A stretch of 64,000 nucleotides of DNA from LMUY01 sp965199095 (GCA_965199095.1 CBDAQM010000001.1:1-64000); one strand, 5' to 3'. Counted from the first letter of the stretch, positions 8,321 through 16,605 are shown. Translations and numbers: made by a program. The notes: generated from the sequence alone by a model not told the origin.

Positions 8321-8730
8321 TGCTGCGGTACCTGCTCGACACCAACCTCTGCATTCGCGTGATACGGGACCGGCCCGTGGGGTTGCGGCCGCGGTTCAAT
8401 GCCGAGGCCGCCAGCCTTTGCATTTCGGATGTTGTGCTGTTCGAGTTGTTATATGGCGCCGAAAAATCGGCACGACCCGCCGAAAACCGTCAGGTCGTTG
8501 AACGTTTCGCCAGCCGCCTGACCGTGTTGCCATACGATAGCAGCGCCGCCGTACATACGGCGGACATCCGCGCCAGCCTTGAGCGCCGCGGTCTGGTGAT
8601 CGGCGCGTATGACCTGATGATCGCCGGCCATGCCCGAAGCCAAGGGTTGGTGGTCGTGACCGGCAATCTGCGGGAGTTTGAGCGCGTTGAGGGCTTGCGG
8701 TCTGAGGACTGGCTGGCTGGAGTCAGCTAG
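8320..8730 (+). CDS. vapC: VapC-type PIN-domain ribonuclease toxin
   Basis: A 136-residue PIN-domain protein beginning MLRYLLDTNLCIRVI, where DTN gives the first catalytic Asp. FELLYGAEKS carries the second acidic residue, and AYDLMIAGHARSQGL with VVTGNLREFERVEGL carries the remaining acidic and NxxEF motifs. VapC toxins cut structured RNA, often tRNA or rRNA, when freed from VapB. All expected catalytic residues are visible, so the toxin looks intact. The ATG at 8320 overlaps the vapB stop by one base. Confidence 0.9.
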   Translation: MLRYLLDTNLCIRVIRDRPVGLRPRFNAEAASLCISDVVLFELLYGAEKSARPAENRQVVERFASRLTVLPYDSSAAVHTADIRASLERRGLVIGAYDLMIAGHARSQGLVVVTGNLREFERVEGLRSEDWLAGVS

Positions 8731-8953
8731 GCTTGCCGCCTTCACAAACCTTCTCCCAGAGCAACCAGCTTGCGCAGAACGCACTGCGGATTTGCCCTCG
8801 GCATCCGCTACATCGCCCGGCTGCGCCGACGTGGCGGGAATGAGGTGGTAGTGATCTCTTGGGAGTGAGGACGCGCGCACTCCCCACTTGCCCCCGGCGC
8901 GGTCTTCATGATTCCGCCTCCGACCCATGCGGACTCTGCGTCCACAGATCCAT

Positions 8954-8975
8954 GTAGGGTGGGCTTCAGCCCACC
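8954..8975 (+). repeat. REP-like palindromic repeat, left arm
   Basis: The 22-base sequence starts GTAGGGTGGGCTTCAGCC. It contains an internal hairpin, GGTGGGCT paired with AGCCCACC, and is the exact reverse complement of 9182-9203. This sequence type is a widespread intergenic repeat in Proteobacteria. Confidence 0.75.
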
Positions 8976-9181
8976 AGACCAGACCAGTCAATGTGCCCGC
9001 CGCCACCGGGCATGACCGAACAGGACTATCACGCCTATGCCCAGTGAAACACGGGTTGGCAGGCAGCGCCTCGGATTGGCCGTTCTCGAGCTTTTCCCGG
9101 TGTGTGATCCTCGACCTATATCCGGTCGGTTGGGCGATCAGGACGCCGGCCGATCGAAACCGGCGAGCGGACGTGATGCGA

Positions 9182-9203
9182 GGTGGGCTGAAGCCCACCC
9201 TAC
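9182..9203 (-). repeat. REP-like palindromic repeat, right arm
   Basis: An exact 22-base inverted copy of 8954-8975. Together the two arms bracket 206 bases, the layout of a paired REP element (BIME-like) or of a small non-autonomous element. Confidence 0.75.
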
Positions 9204-9357
9204 TTTGTAAAATCGAGGTTGTTGAGAAACCAGTGAGGTATTCTCCATCAGCGTCTTACGTGGTTTGAACGTTACGACCGAAGGTCGGCTAACCACCAAC
9301 TGCGGACGCTCAGACCAACGCGTTTGGGGTGCTGTGTCGCCATACCCGCCGAAGAGG

Positions 9358-10716
9358 CTAAAGCGACAACCGTCCGATCCCCGTAGCCGGCGACGGGCCG
9401 CGGGCAGCCAGTCTCCGTTCGATCGCGTCCCGCACTTTGTAATAGCCCCCCACCGCCGGCAGGAACCAGGGGCGGCCGTCGTAGCCGGGGCGGCCGGGGA
9501 AGGGCAGGGCATCGAAGCCGCACTGCACCGCGCTGCCGGAGATGATCTTCTCCGCCACCTGCCGGCCCAAATAGGACATCATCACCACCCCGCTGCCCTG
9601 GCAGCCGGCGGCGTAGTACAGACCGTCCACCTCGCCCATATGCGGCAGCTTGTCGAAGGTGAAGCACACCAGGCCCTTCCAGCAATGGGTGATGCGGTAG
9701 CCCTTCAGCACCGGCCACACCTCGCTCATGAAACGGTGCAGGATCGGGGTGGCCGCCGCCTCGCCGATGTCGCGCCACCGGGCGCGGCCGGCGAAGATCA
9801 TCCGGCGCCGGTCGGGCGACAGGCGGAACGCGAACAGGGACCGCTTGGTGTCGCCGCACATGCGGTTGGTGGGCAGGATGTGGTGCGCCACATCCTCCGG
9901 CAGTTCCTCCGTGGTGGCCATGTAGGCCGTCACCGGCACCACCCGGCGGCACACGTAGGGGTGGAAGCGCGGGCTGATCGCCCCGGTATAGGCGTTGGTG
10001 GCGACGAAGACCTTGTCCGCCCGCAAATCCCCCTTGGCGGTGCGCAGGGTGAAGGCGCCGTGCCGGCCCTCGATGGCGCGGACCTCCGCGTTGCCCACCA
10101 CCTGCGCGCCGGCCTGCTCCGCCAGCCGCCAGTAGGCGCGGTGCAGCCTGGCCGGCTGCAGCCCGCCGGACTCCGCCACCAGCAGCGCGCCGTAATAGAA
10201 GTCGCTGCCGATCTCGGTATGCTGCTCCTCCCGCGGCAGCATGCGGGTGTGATAGCCGAAATCGCGCGCCAGGGCCTCGCCGCGCTTCACCTGGCGCTGG
10301 TAGGCCGCCGGCGTGTGGGCGCCGGTGAAGCGGCCGGAGTCGCAGTACTCCACGTCCAGCGCCTCGTCGGCGATGATCTGCTTGAACTCCACGAAGGACT
10401 CGCGGGCGTTCTGGCGGATCCAGTCCGCACGCTCCTGCCCGAGCGTGCGGTCGAGCTTGGCGGGCAGCTTCAGCCCGCCGCCCACCATGCCGTGGTTGCG
10501 CGTGCTGGCGCCGTAGCCCGGCTCCCGCGCGTCCAGCACCGTCACGGACAGGCCGTGCCGGGCCAGGATGCGCGCGGCGGACAGGGCGGTGTAGCCGCTG
10601 CCCACCACGGCCACGTCCGTGCGCTCCGGCAGCCCGCCCTCTGCCGGCACGGGCGGCGCCGCGTCCCACCAATAGGGCCGCGCTTGCCAATCGGGATGCA
10701 AAGAGGCGCTGGGCAT
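9358..10716 (-). CDS. FAD-dependent amine/amino-acid oxidoreductase (paralogue 2)
   Basis: A 452-residue PuuB-like DAO flavoprotein. VAVVGSGYTALSAARIL forms the FAD site at about residues 35-51. It has the same landmarks as its paralogues: GASTRNHGMVGGGLKLPAKL, EIGSDFYYG, GGLQPARLHR, VPVTAYMATTEELP and FTFDKLPHMGE. The Rossmann motif ends in TA instead of the CG seen in the other two. The ATG at 10716 has GGAG about 7 nt upstream. It stands alone on the minus strand, divergent from the PotABC operon across a 170-base gap that carries operator copy 2. It should oxidise an imported amine or amino-acid derivative. Confidence 0.88.
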   Translation of the reverse strand: MPSASLHPDWQARPYWWDAAPPVPAEGGLPERTDVAVVGSGYTALSAARILARHGLSVTVLDAREPGYGASTRNHGMVGGGLKLPAKLDRTLGQERADWIRQNARESFVEFKQIIADEALDVEYCDSGRFTGAHTPAAYQRQVKRGEALARDFGYHTRMLPREEQHTEIGSDFYYGALLVAESGGLQPARLHRAYWRLAEQAGAQVVGNAEVRAIEGRHGAFTLRTAKGDLRADKVFVATNAYTGAISPRFHPYVCRRVVPVTAYMATTEELPEDVAHHILPTNRMCGDTKRSLFAFRLSPDRRRMIFAGRARWRDIGEAAATPILHRFMSEVWPVLKGYRITHCWKGLVCFTFDKLPHMGEVDGLYYAAGCQGSGVVMMSYLGRQVAEKIISGSAVQCGFDALPFPGRPGYDGRPWFLPAVGGYYKVRDAIERRLAARGPSPATGIGRLSL

Positions 10717-10760
10717 GGGCGTTCTCCGCTGCGGCGGGGCAGCGTAGCGACTGATTTCAC

Positions 10761-10783
10761 GGGTTGCCAGACCAATCGCCGGC
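10761..10783 (+). promoter_or_regulatory. Predicted operator, copy 2 of 3
   Basis: The plus strand reads GGTTGCCAGACCAATCGCCG, agreeing with copy 3 at about 19 of 23 positions. It lies in the divergent region between the second FAD oxidase and the importer operon, 45 bases from the oxidase start. One bound regulator could control both. Confidence 0.55.
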
Positions 10784-10860
10784 ACTACAGTGGCCTGCAC
10801 GGCGTGCTACGTTGCGGCCGCCCCACCGACGGTCTCATCGATAAGCAAAAGGTGCCCGCC

Positions 10861-10890
10861 ATGCCCCTTCTCGATCCGGCTCCGGCGTGA
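10861..10890 (+). CDS. Possible nine-codon leader peptide upstream of the importer ATPase
   Basis: ATG 10861 opens a short frame, MPLLDPAPA, ending at TGA 10888-10890. The sequence AAAAGGTG lies just upstream as a plausible Shine-Dalgarno. The stop overlaps the GTG start of the ATPase gene (GTGA), and that GTG has no Shine-Dalgarno of its own. The ATPase may therefore be translated by coupling to this mini-frame. It is too short for any homology argument. Confidence 0.35.
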   Translation: MPLLDPAPA

Positions 10891-11969
10891 CCGGCCTGTC
10901 CGTGGGTATCCACGACGTGTGGCGCCGCTACGGGCCGGTCACGGCGGTGGGCGGCGTATCGTTGGCCGTTGCCGCAGGAGAGTTCGTCTCCCTGTTAGGC
11001 CCATCCGGCTCCGGCAAGACCACCCTGCTGATGATGTTGGCCGGCTTCGAGCAACCGGATGCCGGGCGCCTCACGGTCGGCGACCGGGACCTGACGCGGG
11101 TGGCGCCCAACAAGCGCAACGTCGCCATGGTGTTCCAGCGCTACGCCCTGTTTCCGCATATGACGGTGGCGGAGAACATCGCCTTCCCGCTGCGCACCCG
11201 CGGGGTGGGCCGGGCGGAGCGGGAGGGTCGCATCCGCCGGGCGCTGGAGATGGTGAAGCTGGACGCCCATGCCGGGCGCAAGCCGTCCCAACTGTCCGGC
11301 GGCCAGCAGCAGCGGGTGGCGCTGGCCCGGGCCATCGTGTTCGACCCGCCGGTGATCCTGATGGACGAGCCGCTCGGTGCGCTCGACAAGAAATTACGCC
11401 AGCACATGCAGATCGAGCTGAAGCAGTTGCAACGCCGGCTGGGCGCCACCGTGATCTACGTGACGCATGACCAGGAGGAAGCGTTGACCATGTCGGACCG
11501 CGTGGCGGTGATGAACGGTGGCCGGCTGGCGCAGCTCGGCTCGCCGCGCGACCTGTATGACCGTCCGGCGGATGCTTTCGTGGCCGACTTCATCGGCGAG
11601 ATGAACCTGTTGCCGGGCACGGTGCAGGCCGTGTCCGGCAGCATCTGCGCGGTGGCCGTGGATGGCGGCACCGCCTCCGGCATCGCAAGCCAGCAGGTTT
11701 CCGCGGGCGGCCCGGCCCGGATCGCCGTGCGGCCGGAGCACGTGACGCTGTCTCCCGCCGGCCCGGCCGTCGAGGGGCTGCGCGGCCGGCTGGCGGAGAT
11801 CGTGTTCAATGGCGCCAGCACCGCCATGCTGGTGGAGCTGCCGGGCGGCGCAGTGCTGCGGGCGGATTTCGGCAGCCGGTCCGGGTCCGCGGGACTGCGG
11901 CCCGGCGATGCCGTTGCCGCCACCTGGCGGGCGGAGGACGCGATCGTGTTCCCCGGCGTCGCGCCGTGA
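10887..11969 (+). CDS. ABC transporter ATP-binding protein, PotA-like
   Basis: A 360-residue importer ATPase. Walker A, GPSGSGKTT, is at about residues 38-46. The Q loop FQRYALFPHM, signature LSGGQQQRVALARA, Walker B ILMDEPLGALD and switch VTHDQEEAL follow, and a C-terminal TOBE region carries RPEHVTLSPAG. This is the spermidine/putrescine (PotA) and related opine/amine class. It powers uptake through the two permeases that follow with GTGA and 8-base overlaps. The GTG start at 10887 has a stop upstream in frame and no alternative in-frame ATG nearby. The binding proteins are encoded separately, at 2573-3637 and 14959-16029. Confidence 0.93.
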   Translation: MTGLSVGIHDVWRRYGPVTAVGGVSLAVAAGEFVSLLGPSGSGKTTLLMMLAGFEQPDAGRLTVGDRDLTRVAPNKRNVAMVFQRYALFPHMTVAENIAFPLRTRGVGRAEREGRIRRALEMVKLDAHAGRKPSQLSGGQQQRVALARAIVFDPPVILMDEPLGALDKKLRQHMQIELKQLQRRLGATVIYVTHDQEEALTMSDRVAVMNGGRLAQLGSPRDLYDRPADAFVADFIGEMNLLPGTVQAVSGSICAVAVDGGTASGIASQQVSAGGPARIAVRPEHVTLSPAGPAVEGLRGRLAEIVFNGASTAMLVELPGGAVLRADFGSRSGSAGLRPGDAVAATWRAEDAIVFPGVAP

Positions 11970-12868
11970 GCGCCACGGTGCTGGAGGCGGCCTCCGCTGC
12001 CCCGCCCCTGCCGGTGCGGACGGCGGCATTCCGCGGCCAGCTCTCCCTGCCGATGACGCTGCTGCTGGTCGCGCCGCTGGTTCTGCTGTTAGGCTGGGCC
12101 TTCTTCCTGCCGATCGGCCGGCTGCTGCTGACCAGCGTCACCGACCCGTCGCCCGGCCTGGGCAATTACCGCCGGCTGTGGACGGAGCCGCTGTACATCG
12201 AGGTGATCCTGCGCACCATCTGGATCGCGCTGGCCTGCACCGTGGCCAGCCTGCTGCTCGGCTACCCCGCCGCCGCGGCCATGGCGCGGCCGGGCAAGAT
12301 CATGCCGAAGATCGCCGCCGCCTGCGTGCTGGTGCCGCTCTGGACCTCGGCGTTGGTGCGGTCCTATGCCTGGATCGCGCTGCTGGAGCGGCGGGGCGTG
12401 ATCAACACGGCGCTGCTGGATTGGGGCGTGATCGCCCATCCGTTGACCCTGCTCTACACGGAAGGCGCGGTGCTGCTGGGCATGACGCATATCCTGCTGC
12501 CGTTCATGGTGCTGCCCATCTACTCCGCGCTGCGCAGCCTGCCGGCGGACCTGCCGAACGCGGCGGCCAACCTGGGCGCCGGGCCGGTGCGGATTTTCCT
12601 CACCGTCGTGCTGCCGCTGTCGCTGCCCGGCGTGTTCGCGGGATGCCTGCTGGTGTTCGTCATGTCGCTCGGCTTCTACATCACCCCGGCCCTGCTCGGC
12701 GGCCCGCGCACGCTGATGATCGCCACGCTGATCGGCCAGCAGGCCACCGAGGTGCTGAATTGGCCGTTTGCCGGCGCCATCTCCTGCGTGCTGCTGGTGC
12801 TGTCCGTGGGCATGACGGTCGCGTTCAAGCGGCTGCTGCGGCTGGACCGGGCGGTGGCGCATGACTAG
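11966..12868 (+). CDS. ABC transporter permease, PotB-like
   Basis: A 300-residue inner-membrane permease with about six transmembrane segments, the first around LLLVAPLVLLLGWAFFLPIG. The EAA-type cytoplasmic loop that contacts the ATPase is seen as AAANLGAGPVRIFLTVVLPLSLPGV. The GTG start overlaps the ATPase stop (GTGA). It forms a heterodimeric channel with the next gene in a polyamine- or opine-type importer. Confidence 0.92.
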   Translation: MSATVLEAASAAPPLPVRTAAFRGQLSLPMTLLLVAPLVLLLGWAFFLPIGRLLLTSVTDPSPGLGNYRRLWTEPLYIEVILRTIWIALACTVASLLLGYPAAAAMARPGKIMPKIAAACVLVPLWTSALVRSYAWIALLERRGVINTALLDWGVIAHPLTLLYTEGAVLLGMTHILLPFMVLPIYSALRSLPADLPNAAANLGAGPVRIFLTVVLPLSLPGVFAGCLLVFVMSLGFYITPALLGGPRTLMIATLIGQQATEVLNWPFAGAISCVLLVLSVGMTVAFKRLLRLDRAVAHD

Positions 12869-13655
12869 CCGGCATGCCCCGGCGCGGGCATGGCTGTTCC
12901 ACGCCGTCAGCGCCGCCATCCTGCTGTTCCTGCTGCTGCCGACGCTGATCATCGTGCCCATGTCGTTCAGCCCAACCACCTACCTGCACTTCCCCCCGAG
13001 GGGCTTCTCGCTCCGCTGGTACCGTGCCTACCTGTTCGACCCCGACTGGATCGACTCCACCCTGTTCTCCGCGCAGATCGCCGGCTGGACCACGCTGACC
13101 AGCACGGTGATCGGCACCATGGCCTCCGTGGCGCTGGTGCGCGGCCGGCTGCCGGGACGGCAGACGGTGGAGGCGTTGTTGCTGGCGCCGCTGATCGTGC
13201 CGCCGGTGATCGTCGGGATCGGCGTCTACCTGCAATTCGCGCCGCTGGGGCTGACGGGCACGGTGCCGGGCTTCGTGCTGATCCACACGGCGCTGGCCGT
13301 GCCCTACGTGGTGCTGGTGGTCACGGCGGCGCTGCAGCGCGTGCCGCCCTCGCTGGAACTCGCAGGGCTCAATCTCGGCGCCTCCCGGCTGACCTGTTTC
13401 CGGCGCATCACCCTGCCGATGATCGCCCCTGCGGTGCTGGCCGGGGCGGTGTTCGCCTTCCTCGCCTCGTTCGACGAGACGGTGGTGTCGTTCTTCATCT
13501 CCGGCACCGAGCACAAGACGGTCACGCGCAAGATGTTCGAGGATATCGAGTTCAACCTATCCCCGGTGATCGCTGCCGCCTCCACCCTGTTCGTGGTGGT
13601 CACGCTGATGCTGATGACGCTGGCCAGCGCCTCGCAACGCCGGGCGCGGGGCTGA
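12861..13655 (+). CDS. ABC transporter permease, PotC-like
   Basis: A 264-residue inner-membrane permease of the PotC type, overlapping the previous permease gene by 8 bases. The EAA-type loop is LAGLNLGASRLTCFRRITLPMIAPAV. The N-terminal segment around HAVSAAILLFLLLPTLIIVPMSF (about residues 12-34) is the first membrane helix. It is the second half of the channel. Its stop TGA abuts the stop of the minus-strand FAD oxidase with no base between, the two sharing a TGATCA palindrome, so the transcription units converge exactly here. Confidence 0.92.
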   Translation: MTSRHAPARAWLFHAVSAAILLFLLLPTLIIVPMSFSPTTYLHFPPRGFSLRWYRAYLFDPDWIDSTLFSAQIAGWTTLTSTVIGTMASVALVRGRLPGRQTVEALLLAPLIVPPVIVGIGVYLQFAPLGLTGTVPGFVLIHTALAVPYVVLVVTAALQRVPPSLELAGLNLGASRLTCFRRITLPMIAPAVLAGAVFAFLASFDETVVSFFISGTEHKTVTRKMFEDIEFNLSPVIAAASTLFVVVTLMLMTLASASQRRARG

Positions 13656-14957
13656 TCAGCGCCCGGTGTAGGCGAGCGTGCGGTCCAGCCGGTCGCGCAG
13701 GTTGTAGTAGCCGCCGACCACCGGCAGGAACCATGGCCGCCCGCGATAGCCCGGCAGCGTCGGGAAATGCGTGCCGTCCAGCCCGCACGGGCGGTTCTGC
13801 CGCCGCAGGATTTTCAACCCGATCTGGTGGCCCAGATAGCTCATCATCGCAACGCCCGCGCCCTGGCAGCCGGCGGCGTAATGCAGCCCGTCCGCCTCCC
13901 CCATATGCGGCAGGAAGTCGAAGGTGAAGCCGACGAAGCCTTTCCAGCAATGCGACACGCGCACGTCCCGCATCTGCGGCCACACGCCGGTCATGAAGCG
14001 GTGCAGGATGGCGGCGGCCCGGCGCTCGTCGATGTCGCGGAACTTGGCCCGGCCGGCGAACACCATCCGCCGCCCGTCCGGCGAACGGCGGAACGCATAC
14101 AGCGCCCGCTTGGTGTCCCCGCCGGTGCGGTTGCGGGGCAGCACGTCCTGCGCCAGCGCGTCCGGCATCGGCTCCGTCGCGATCATGTAGGCGGTAACGG
14201 GCACGATCCGGTCCCGCACGAACGGCGTGGCGGCGCCGCTATACGCGTTGGTGGCCACCACCACATGGTCCGCCGTCACCGGGCCGCGGATGGTCTGCAC
14301 GCGGAAGCCGCCGGCAATCCGCGTGGTCGCCTCCACCCGGGCTTGGCCGCGCACGGTGGCGCCGGCCTGTTCGGCCAGGCGGCGCATCTCGCGATGCAGC
14401 TTGGCCGGCTGCAACGCCCCGGCCTCGGCGATGGTGATGCCGCCGTAATAGAAGTCGCTGCCGATCTCCTCGCGCTGCCGCTCCCGCGGGACCACGTCCA
14501 CCGTCAGCTTCAGCCCGGTCCGCATCGCCTCCGCGCGGGCGTGCAGCTTGGCGAAGGCGGCCGGGCTGTGGGCGGCGAGGAAGCGGCCGCGTTGGGCGTA
14601 GTCGACGTCCAGCCGCTCCTCGGTGATCAGCGCGCGGATGAAATCGACGGACTCCACGGCGTCCTGCCGGATCAGCGCCGCGCGCTCGGCGCCCACCATG
14701 GCGTCCAGCTTGGCCGGCAGCTTGCCGCCGCCGCCGACATGGCCGTGGTTGCGGCTGCTCGCCCCGGCGCCAGGGTCGCCGCCGTCCAGCACCAGCACGG
14801 ACGCGCCGCCGGTGGCCAGCACCCGGGCGGCGCACAGGCCGCAATAGCCGCTGCCCACCACCGCCACGTCCACCCGGCCGGGCAACGGCCCGTCCGCCGG
14901 CTGCAACGGCGCGTCGTCCAGCCAGAGCGGGGTGGGGCGGAAATCGTCCGTCAGCAC
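13656..14957 (-). CDS. FAD-dependent amine/amino-acid oxidoreductase (paralogue 3)
   Basis: A 433-residue PuuB-like DAO flavoprotein. VAVVGSGYCGLCAARVL is at about residues 31-47, GASSRNHGHVGGGGKLPAKL follows, and the shared landmarks EIGSDFYYGG, GALQPAKLHRE, VPVTAYMIATEPMP and FTFDFLPHMGE are all present. It resembles paralogue 1 in its N-terminal and Rossmann motifs (GYCG). The GTG start at 14957 lies one base after the TAA of the second binding-protein gene, so the pair is an operon, matching the oxidase plus binding-protein pairing at 2.5-5 kb but in reversed order. It oxidises a C-N bond of the imported compound. Confidence 0.88.
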   Translation of the reverse strand: MLTDDFRPTPLWLDDAPLQPADGPLPGRVDVAVVGSGYCGLCAARVLATGGASVLVLDGGDPGAGASSRNHGHVGGGGKLPAKLDAMVGAERAALIRQDAVESVDFIRALITEERLDVDYAQRGRFLAAHSPAAFAKLHARAEAMRTGLKLTVDVVPRERQREEIGSDFYYGGITIAEAGALQPAKLHREMRRLAEQAGATVRGQARVEATTRIAGGFRVQTIRGPVTADHVVVATNAYSGAATPFVRDRIVPVTAYMIATEPMPDALAQDVLPRNRTGGDTKRALYAFRRSPDGRRMVFAGRAKFRDIDERRAAAILHRFMTGVWPQMRDVRVSHCWKGFVGFTFDFLPHMGEADGLHYAAGCQGAGVAMMSYLGHQIGLKILRRQNRPCGLDGTHFPTLPGYRGRPWFLPVVGGYYNLRDRLDRTLAYTGR

Positions 14958-14958
14958 G

Positions 14959-16029
14959 TTATGCCGAGATCCACGCGTTCCACCGGTCCAGCATGGTGGC
15001 GCGGTTGGCGTTCAGCCAGGCGGCGTCGACCTTGATGATGCCGGCGAGCATCTCCGGCGTGGAGATCAGCTCCTTTTTCTCCTCCGGGCTCAGCAGGGCG
15101 TGGCTGGCGAGGTTGGAGGTCGTGTAGCCCATCTCCTTGGAGAAGGCGGCGTGGTGCGCCGGGTCGGACATGTAGTAGTTGATGAAGGCGCGTGCGGCGT
15201 TCGGATGCGGCGCGCCCTTCAGGATGCACCAGGCGCCGAAATCGGCGATCGACTGGTTGTAGGTCCATTCCATGGGGATGCCGGACCGCTTGCCGGCATA
15301 GGCGGTGCCGCTCCACATCATGGACATGGCGATCCCGTCGCTGCCCCACATGGTGAGGCTCTGGTTGCCGGTGCGCCACCAGGTCGCGACCTCCGGCTTG
15401 ATCACGTCGAGCTTGCGGAACGAACGGTCCAGGTCCAGCGGGAACAATTTGTCGGCGGGAACGCCGTCCGCCAGCAGCGCCAGCATCAGCGTGGCCCACG
15501 GGCTGCCGGTGTTGGGCAGCGCGCGGCGGCCGGGAAAGGTCTTGGTGTCCCAGAAATCCGCCCAACTCTGCGGCGTCTTGTCCTTGTAGGTGTTGGGGTC
15601 CCACGCCAGCACCTGCGCGCCCGTCAGGTAGAGCACGCCGTAGCGGCCGCATGCACCGGCCACGCCATCGGCCGCCACATTCGGCATGCTGCTGCAATCG
15701 CCCAAATCTTCCAAGTATTGGGAGATGGTGTCCAGCTCGGTGAATTGGGGGGAGATGATGTCCCATTCCACGTGCCCGGCCGCCTGCATGGCCGCCGACT
15801 TCGCCATCATGTCGCCGTACGACGCAGCCACCGGCACCACCCGCACACCCGTCGCGGCCGTGAACGGGTCGAAGAAGTTGCGCTTCAACGCCGCCTCGAA
15901 CATGCCGCCGGTCGTGCGGATCACCACGGTGGATTCCAGCCCGTCCGCCGCGGCGGCGGCGCGGGGTAGCAGCGGGGTTGCCGCCGCGGCGGCGGTGAGG
16001 GACAGCATGTGGCGCCGGCTTGGGTTCAC
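14959..16029 (-). CDS. ABC transporter substrate-binding protein, PotD-like (paralogue 2)
   Basis: A periplasmic binding protein of about 356 residues. Its leader contains SRRHMLSLTAAAAA, a twin-arginine pattern, and the mature part shows VVIRTTGGMFEAALK, FDPFTAATGVRVV, WDIISPQ and MMWSGTAYAGKRSG. It is clearly paralogous to the protein at 2573-3637. The GTG at 16029 is chosen for its GGAG about 8 nt upstream. An in-frame TTG at 16059 would add ten residues and an internal ATG at 16008 would shorten the leader. Having two near-identical folds for one PotABC importer suggests two related ligands sharing one channel. Confidence 0.88.
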   Translation of the reverse strand: MNPSRRHMLSLTAAAAATPLLPRAAAAADGLESTVVIRTTGGMFEAALKRNFFDPFTAATGVRVVPVAASYGDMMAKSAAMQAAGHVEWDIISPQFTELDTISQYLEDLGDCSSMPNVAADGVAGACGRYGVLYLTGAQVLAWDPNTYKDKTPQSWADFWDTKTFPGRRALPNTGSPWATLMLALLADGVPADKLFPLDLDRSFRKLDVIKPEVATWWRTGNQSLTMWGSDGIAMSMMWSGTAYAGKRSGIPMEWTYNQSIADFGAWCILKGAPHPNAARAFINYYMSDPAHHAAFSKEMGYTTSNLASHALLSPEEKKELISTPEMLAGIIKVDAAWLNANRATMLDRWNAWISA

Positions 16030-16079
16030 TGGGCTCGCTCCATCGGTTGACCGCAGCAAGGGGCTGCACCCTTAGACAT

Positions 16080-16398
16080 TCAGACATTCTGGCAAAGACG
16101 CCCCGTCATCGACCGGCAGCCCGCCCGTCGCGTGCACCACGATGTCCGGCCGGCGAGCACGTCCGGGCCCGCCATGTAGGCGCCCAGATGCACGGCCACG
16201 CCGGCATGGGCGTTCTCCCGCGCCAGCCAGCCGACGATCTCGCCTATCTCGCCCCGGCCGCGGGCACGGGCCGCGACCAGCACCTGGCCGCCCAGCTTCT
16301 CGCCCGCCTAGAACAGGGTGACCTGGTGGCCACGTAGGGTGCAGACCCGGGCAGCCTCCAGCCCGGCGGGGCCGCCCACCACCGCCACGCGGTGGCAC
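16080..16398 (-). pseudogene. Degraded FAD/NAD(P)-binding oxidoreductase subunit
   Basis: Fragments of a pyridine-nucleotide-disulphide-type oxidoreductase are spread over different frames. HRVAVVGGPAGLEAARVC has lost one glycine of the usual GGGPAG. TLRGHQVTLF is followed by an in-frame TAG where a Glu codon is expected, then by AGEKLGGQVLVAARARGRG. The frame then shifts to DIVVHATGGLPVDDGASLP. Much of the protein is missing. Together with the adjoining 2Fe-2S fragment it resembles the alpha-subunit pair of octopine/D-hydroxyproline-type dehydrogenases. It is clearly non-functional. Confidence 0.72.
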
Positions 16399-16605
16399 CT
16401 GGCAGGCTGGCGCCGCGACCCCGCCGATCCGCACGACGCATTCCTGGCACACGCCCGTCAGGCAGAAGGCGCCGCGCGGGCCGGCCGCGACCGGGCTGGT
16501 GCGGAGGGTGGCGATCCCAGCCACCAGCAACGCCACCGCCACGCTTTGGCCGGGAACGGCCGCCACCGGCGCGCCATCGACCAGGATGTGCAACGGAGCG
16601 GTCAG
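16393..16605 (-). pseudogene. 2Fe-2S subunit of an opine/imino-acid dehydrogenase (remnant)
   Basis: A stretch of about 70 residues reads as a small 2Fe-2S protein: LHILVDGAPVAAVPGQSVAVALL, then FCLTGVCQECVVRIGG with the cysteine cluster, then ACQVP. Members are the small iron-sulphur subunits of heteromeric octopine oxidase, hydrogen-cyanide synthase-like and D-hydroxyproline dehydrogenases. The frame runs directly out of the preceding binding-protein fragment, has no normal start codon, and the tail is lost to frameshift, so I call it a remnant of an operon. Confidence 0.65.

Larger units (their letters stand above)
8731..9357. other. Intergenic region with paired inverted repeat
   Basis: About 630 bases without a convincing gene between vapC and the end of the second FAD oxidase (minus strand). 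The main content is the pair of 22-bp inverted palindromic repeats listed separately. The roughly 200 bases between the two arms show no recognisable protein fragment in either direction. Confidence 0.55.

Noticed and set aside
16026..16041. Five-codon frame (MERAQ) overlapping the start of the second binding protein
   Set aside because: The GTG start already has its own GGAG at good spacing, so no leader peptide needs to be invoked.
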